Shown here in pieces: positions 60,564 through 64,000 of a DNA stretch of 64,000 bases (positions are counted from its first letter, which is position 1; each line of letters begins with the position of its first letter). The translations under genes were made by a program, and so were the position numbers. The notes beneath the pieces are model-generated. The model was not told the DNA's origin. It did no database searches and was given only the letters and a program-made list of their open reading frames with translations. The stretch comes from Nonomuraea fuscirosea (GTDB lineage Bacteria > Actinomycetota > Actinomycetes > Streptosporangiales > Streptosporangiaceae), in the NCBI RefSeq assembly GCF_003001935.1, contig NZ_PVNG01000007.1, positions 342,946 to 406,945 on the forward strand. Direction: 5' to 3'.

Positions 60564-63560
60564 TTGGCCTTGAGCTTCCGGACCCCAGGAGCCGGCAGGG
60601 CGATGCGCTTGCCCCGCCGACCGCGACTGCTTCTGCCTGTGGCGATCGCTCTGGTAGTGATCGTCGCGCTCTTTTTCCTTTTTTCGGGCATCTATACCGA
60701 CTTTTTGTGGTTTGACTCGACCGGCTTCACCTCGGTCTTCAGCGGAGTGCTGCTGACTCAGATCGTGCTGTTCCTCGCCGGAGCGGTGCTGATGGTCGGC
60801 ATCGCGGGCGGCAACATGCTGCTGGCCTTCCGGACCCGGCCCATGTTCGGGCCGGCCATGTTCGGCGGGGGCAGCGGAGCCGACCGCTACCGCATGGCGC
60901 TCGATCCCCACCGAAAGCTGATCTTCATCGTCGGCATGGGGTTGCTCGCGCTCTTCTCCGGCTCCTCGTTCGCGGGGCAGTGGAAGACCTGGCTGCAGTT
61001 CAGCAACGGCGCGTCGTTCGGCAAGCAGGACCAGCTGTTCGGGTACGACATCGCGTTCTTCATGTTCGACTACCCGTTCATCCGGATGGTGCTGAACTTC
61101 CTGTTCACCGCCGTGATCATCTCCATCGTGCTGGCGGCGATCACCCACTACCTCTACGGCGGGTTCCGGCTGCAGTCGCCCGGCGTGCACGCCTCCAGGG
61201 CCGCCCGCGTCCACCTGTCGGTGCTGCTTGGCATCTTCGTCCTGCTCAAGGCCGTCGCCTACTGGATGGACCGCTTCGGCCTGGTCTTCTCCGACCGGGG
61301 CTTCGTCCACGGCGCCTCCTACACCGACGTCAACGCCGTGCTGCCGGCCAAGACCATCCTCGCGATCATCGCGCTGATCTGCGCCGCGCTGTTCTTCGCC
61401 GGCGTCGTGCGCCCCGGCGGCATGCTGCCGGGCGTCTCCTTCGGCCTGCTCGTGCTCTCGGCCATCCTGATCGGCGGCGTCTACCCGGCGCTGGTCGAGC
61501 AGTTCCAGGTCAAGCCCAACCAGCAGGGCAAGGAAGCGGCCTACATCCAGCGCAACATCGACGCGACGCGGGAGGCGTACAACGTCGACAAGACCGAGGT
61601 GGAGAACTACAACGCCCAGGCCGACCCGACCAAGGTCCAGTCCAAGGGCGACACCTCCGTCTCCGGCGTGCGCCTGCTCGACCCGGCGCTGGTCTCCTCG
61701 ACCTACGAGCAGACGCAGCGGATCAGGGGCTTCTACAGCTTCGCCGACCCGCTCGACGTCGACCGCTACCCCGACAGCTCAGGCAAGCTGATCGACCACA
61801 TCGTCGGCGTACGCGAGCTGACCAGCCCGCCCGAGGGCCAGAACAACTGGATCAACCGGGCCCTGGTCTACACCCACGGCTACGGCTTCGTCGCCGCGCC
61901 CGGCAACCAGGTCGACTCCAGCGGTCTGCCCGCCTACGACGCCAAGGACATGCCGGTCACCGGCCCGTTGGTCACCAGCACCAACCTCAAGGAGCCGCGC
62001 GTCTACTACGGCGAGAACCCGGCCTCGTCCGAATACGTGATCGCGGGCGGCAACCCGAACAACCCGCAGGAGCTCGACTATCCGGAGACGGGCGGCACGG
62101 GCCAGAAGAACACGACCTACACCGGCACCGGCGGCGTGCCCGTCGGCTCGTTCGTCAACAGGCTCGTCTACGCCGCCAAGTACAGCGAGGCGAACATCGT
62201 CCTCTCCGGCGACATCAACGACAACTCCAAGATCCTGTACGTGCGCAACCCGCGCGACAGGGTGCAGAAGGTCGCGCCCTACCTCACCCTCGACGGCAAC
62301 ACGTACCCGGCGATCGTCGACGGGCGCATCCAGTGGATCGTCGACGGTTACACGACCTCCAACGACTATCCGTACGCGCAGAGCGAAAGCCTCGGCGACA
62401 TGACCCGCGACACCTCCACGGACCGTCGCGTGATCGCCCAGCAGCCGAGCGACAAGATCAACTACATCCGCAACTCGGTGAAGGCGACCGTCGACGCCTA
62501 CGACGGCACGGTCAAGCTCTACGCCTGGGACAACAACGACCCGGTGCTCAAGACCTGGAGCAACGCCTTCCCCGGCACCATCAGGCCGGCCTCGGAGATG
62601 AGCCCCGACCTGCGCCAGCACGTCCGTTACCCGGAAGACCTGTTCAAGGTGCAGCGCTACACCCTGTCGCGCTACCACATCACCAACCCGGCCGCCTTCT
62701 ACAGCGGTCAGGACTTCTGGAACGTCCCGGGCGACCCGACGCAGGGCGACAAGAACATCAAGCAGCCGCCCTACTACCTGACCACCACGATGCCGGGCGG
62801 CACGCCCTCGTTCTCGCTGACCACGACGTTCGTGCCGCGGCAGGGCCCCAACCTGGCGGCCTTCATGGCGGTCGACTCGTCGGCGGGCGCCGACTACGGC
62901 CGCATGCGCATCCTGCGCATGCCGTCGAGCACACCCATCCCAGGCCCAGGACAGGCGCAGAACTCCTTCCAGAGCCGCTTCGCGGGTGAGCTCAACCTGC
63001 TGGGCGTGGGCGCCTCGTCGGTCCGCTACGGCAACCTCCTGACGCTCCCGTACGCGGGCGGCCTGGTCTACATCGAACCGGTGTACATCCAGGTGGCCGC
63101 GGGCGGCGGGCAGGAGCCGTACCCGATCCTGCAGCGGGTGCTGGTGTCGTTCGGCAGCAAGATCGGTGTGGCGCGCACCCTGGAGGAGGCGCTGCAGGAG
63201 GTCTTCGGCGGCGAGCAGCAAGAACAGGCGCAGCCGAGCGACGAACAGCAACAGGGCCGGCCGGAACAGGCCAGCACGGCGCTCAACTCGGCCATCTCCA
63301 ACGCCAAGAAGGCCTACGCGGACGCCCAGAAGGCCCTCCAGGCCAGCCCGCCCGACTGGGACGCCTACGGCGACGCCCAGAAGCGGCTGGAGGAGGCGCT
63401 GACGCAGTTGGAAGGGGCGAACGCGAACAGGCAGCAGGAGCCCGCGCCTTCGGCCTCACCGTCGGCGAGCGCGTCACCCACCGCCTCGGCCACGGCGTCA
63501 CCAACGGGGTCGCCGCCAGCGACACCACCGGCGTCGCCATCGGCCTCTCCGACTGGTTAG
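60564..63560 (+). CDS. UPF0182-family large membrane protein
   Basis: 998-residue UPF0182 protein (Rv3193c homologue by order). Seven or so N-terminal transmembrane segments (LLLPVAIALVVIVALFFLFS, VLLTQIVLFLAGAVLMVGI, LIFIVGMGLLALFSGSSF, FLFTAVIISIVLAAITHYL, SVLLGIFVLLKAVAYWMD, TILAIIALICAALFFAGVV, SFGLLVLSAILIGGV), then a big extracytoplasmic domain rich in Tyr, Asn and Pro. It ends in a Pro/Ser/Ala/Thr tail typical of wall-spanning parts. The family function is unknown. TTG start with GAGGGG upstream; a second in-frame TTG is at 60570. Confidence 0.93.
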   Translation: MALSFRTPGAGRAMRLPRRPRLLLPVAIALVVIVALFFLFSGIYTDFLWFDSTGFTSVFSGVLLTQIVLFLAGAVLMVGIAGGNMLLAFRTRPMFGPAMFGGGSGADRYRMALDPHRKLIFIVGMGLLALFSGSSFAGQWKTWLQFSNGASFGKQDQLFGYDIAFFMFDYPFIRMVLNFLFTAVIISIVLAAITHYLYGGFRLQSPGVHASRAARVHLSVLLGIFVLLKAVAYWMDRFGLVFSDRGFVHGASYTDVNAVLPAKTILAIIALICAALFFAGVVRPGGMLPGVSFGLLVLSAILIGGVYPALVEQFQVKPNQQGKEAAYIQRNIDATREAYNVDKTEVENYNAQADPTKVQSKGDTSVSGVRLLDPALVSSTYEQTQRIRGFYSFADPLDVDRYPDSSGKLIDHIVGVRELTSPPEGQNNWINRALVYTHGYGFVAAPGNQVDSSGLPAYDAKDMPVTGPLVTSTNLKEPRVYYGENPASSEYVIAGGNPNNPQELDYPETGGTGQKNTTYTGTGGVPVGSFVNRLVYAAKYSEANIVLSGDINDNSKILYVRNPRDRVQKVAPYLTLDGNTYPAIVDGRIQWIVDGYTTSNDYPYAQSESLGDMTRDTSTDRRVIAQQPSDKINYIRNSVKATVDAYDGTVKLYAWDNNDPVLKTWSNAFPGTIRPASEMSPDLRQHVRYPEDLFKVQRYTLSRYHITNPAAFYSGQDFWNVPGDPTQGDKNIKQPPYYLTTTMPGGTPSFSLTTTFVPRQGPNLAAFMAVDSSAGADYGRMRILRMPSSTPIPGPGQAQNSFQSRFAGELNLLGVGASSVRYGNLLTLPYAGGLVYIEPVYIQVAAGGGQEPYPILQRVLVSFGSKIGVARTLEEALQEVFGGEQQEQAQPSDEQQQGRPEQASTALNSAISNAKKAYADAQKALQASPPDWDAYGDAQKRLEEALTQLEGANANRQQEPAPSASPSASASPTASATASPTGSPPATPPASPSASPTG

Positions 63561-63593
63561 CCGGCCGGGAACCGGGAGAAAACCCGATCTGGT

Positions 63594-63622
63594 TTGCGCC
63601 CACCCCGCGTCGCCGATAGGCT
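63594..63622 (+). promoter_or_regulatory. promoter of first initiator tRNA
   Basis: TTGCGC (63594-63599), a 17-bp spacer, TAGGCT (63617-63622), 18 bp before the tRNA 5' end. For the second tRNA a TATAGT -10-like box lies at 63805-63810. Confidence 0.6.
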
Positions 63623-63640
63623 TGTAAAGCACGAAGACGA

Positions 63641-63717
63641 CGCGGGGTGGAGCAGTTCGGTAGCTCGCTGGGCTCATAACCCAGAGGTCGCAGGTTCAAA
63701 TCCTGCCCCCGCTACCA
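63641..63717 (+). tRNA. initiator tRNA-fMet (CAT), copy 1
   Basis: 77-nt tRNA including encoded CCA. Anticodon CAT within GGGCTCATAACCC; the three G:C pairs flanking the anticodon loop and the C1xT72 mismatch at the acceptor end (CGCGGGG with CCCCGCT) are hallmarks of an initiator. D arm has TGGAGCAGTTCGGTAGCTC; T arm GCAGGTTCAAATCCTGC. Confidence 0.97.
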
Positions 63718-63725
63718 GGCCGAAG

Positions 63726-63758
63726 GCCCGGGATTTCGACATCGGAAACCCGGGCTTT
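63726..63758 (+). terminator. terminator after tRNA-fMet copy 1
   Basis: GCCCGGG (63726-63732) pairs with CCCGGGC (63749-63755), extended by TTTC/GAAA with one bulge, followed by TTT. Nine bp after the tRNA. Confidence 0.75.
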
Positions 63759-63827
63759 CGTGTGCGGGCGGGGGACCACGGTCCATCCACTCTCAGAAAG
63801 CCTGTATAGTAACTAGTGACACACCGA

Positions 63828-63904
63828 CGCGGGGTGGAGCAGTTCGGTAGCTCGCTGGGCTCATAACCCAGAGGTCGCAGGTTCAAATCCTGTCCCCGCT
63901 ACCA
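63828..63904 (+). tRNA. initiator tRNA-fMet (CAT), copy 2
   Basis: 77-nt copy, identical to copy 1 except one T-stem base (CCTGT instead of CCTGC, a G:U pair). The two copies are 187 bp apart start to start, each with its own promoter-like sequence and terminator. Confidence 0.97.
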
Positions 63905-63926
63905 ATGTGATGTCGCACGACATCGG

Positions 63927-63956
63927 AAACCCTCGAACCTACGGGTTCGGGGGTTT
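63927..63956 (+). terminator. terminator after tRNA-fMet copy 2
   Basis: AAACCCTCGAACC (63927-63939) pairs with 63944-63956 around a TACG loop: 13-bp stem with one G:T pair, ending in TTT then CGTCGTG. Confidence 0.8.
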
Positions 63957-64000
63957 CGTCGTGTTGGGGTTTGCCTGAGGTTGGTAGTCGCGGGTGGGGT

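Overview
This is a high-GC actinobacterial chromosome segment, most likely from the Streptosporangiaceae/Nonomuraea group. That placement is inferred from codon bias, frequent GTG/TTG starts, gene content and protein style; no database search was possible. From the DEAD-box helicase (2370) to the UPF0182 membrane protein (63560), the backbone follows the gene order I recall from the Mycobacterium tuberculosis Rv3211-Rv3193c region: rhlE, ferritin-like hydroxylase, TetR, DUF3107, moeZ, alkyltransferase-like protein, adnA-adnB, nudC, thioredoxin-fold redoxin, uvrD2, whiB7, AarF kinase, ThiF-like protein, DUF2342 metalloprotease, PDZ-Lon protease, UPF0182. Lineage-specific cargo is inserted into this backbone.

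Layout. 1-9.8 kb: truncated MpaB-type oxygenase, alpha/beta hydrolase, rhlE, ferritin-like gene, DUF3107/TetR pair, and a bacterial NHEJ locus (separate LigD polymerase and ligase genes, divergent from ku). 9.8-14.3 kb: gene-poor accessory stretch with three paralogous exported Trp/Gly/His-rich micro-proteins (start MPKLKSV), two of them preceded by a near-identical 42-bp AT-rich element at the same distance, plus a small exported SH3-like protein. 14.4-21.5 kb: hydrolase, moeZ, two tandem modules each pairing a membrane-anchored Cys-containing protein of unknown function with a mycosin-like subtilase (no type VII secretion core genes seen), a small hypothetical gene and an alkyltransferase-like protein. 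21.5-25.1 kb: CDP-glycerol glycerophosphotransferase and a Nudix hydrolase. 25.3-32 kb: adnA-adnB helicase-nuclease.

32-37.5 kb: a tightly coupled four-gene NRPS-independent siderophore operon (ATP-grasp, two IucA/IucC synthetases, PLP decarboxylase) under a near-consensus iron box. 37.5-44.2 kb: nudC, redoxin, exported esterase, uvrD2, acyl-CoA thioesterase, and whiB7 with a long leader holding an upstream ORF and an attenuator-like terminator. 44.3-49.4 kb: accessory stretch with a low-complexity two-domain hypothetical protein, a divergent TetR/membrane protein pair with palindromic operator, a short-chain dehydrogenase fragment and about 0.9 kb of purine-biased tandem repeats. 49.4-63.6 kb: AarF kinase, ThiF-like protein with a very large low-complexity insertion, crotonase, metallopeptidases, Nudix, EEP phosphatase, epimerase, moaE, PDZ-Lon protease and UPF0182. 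The window ends with two tandem initiator tRNA(fMet) genes.

Recurring theme: several proteins (AdnA, ThiF-like, the 44.3 kb protein, one IucA/IucC synthetase) carry repeat-encoded insertions, and many intergenic gaps hold decaying short tandem repeats, so replication-slippage repeats look active in this genome.
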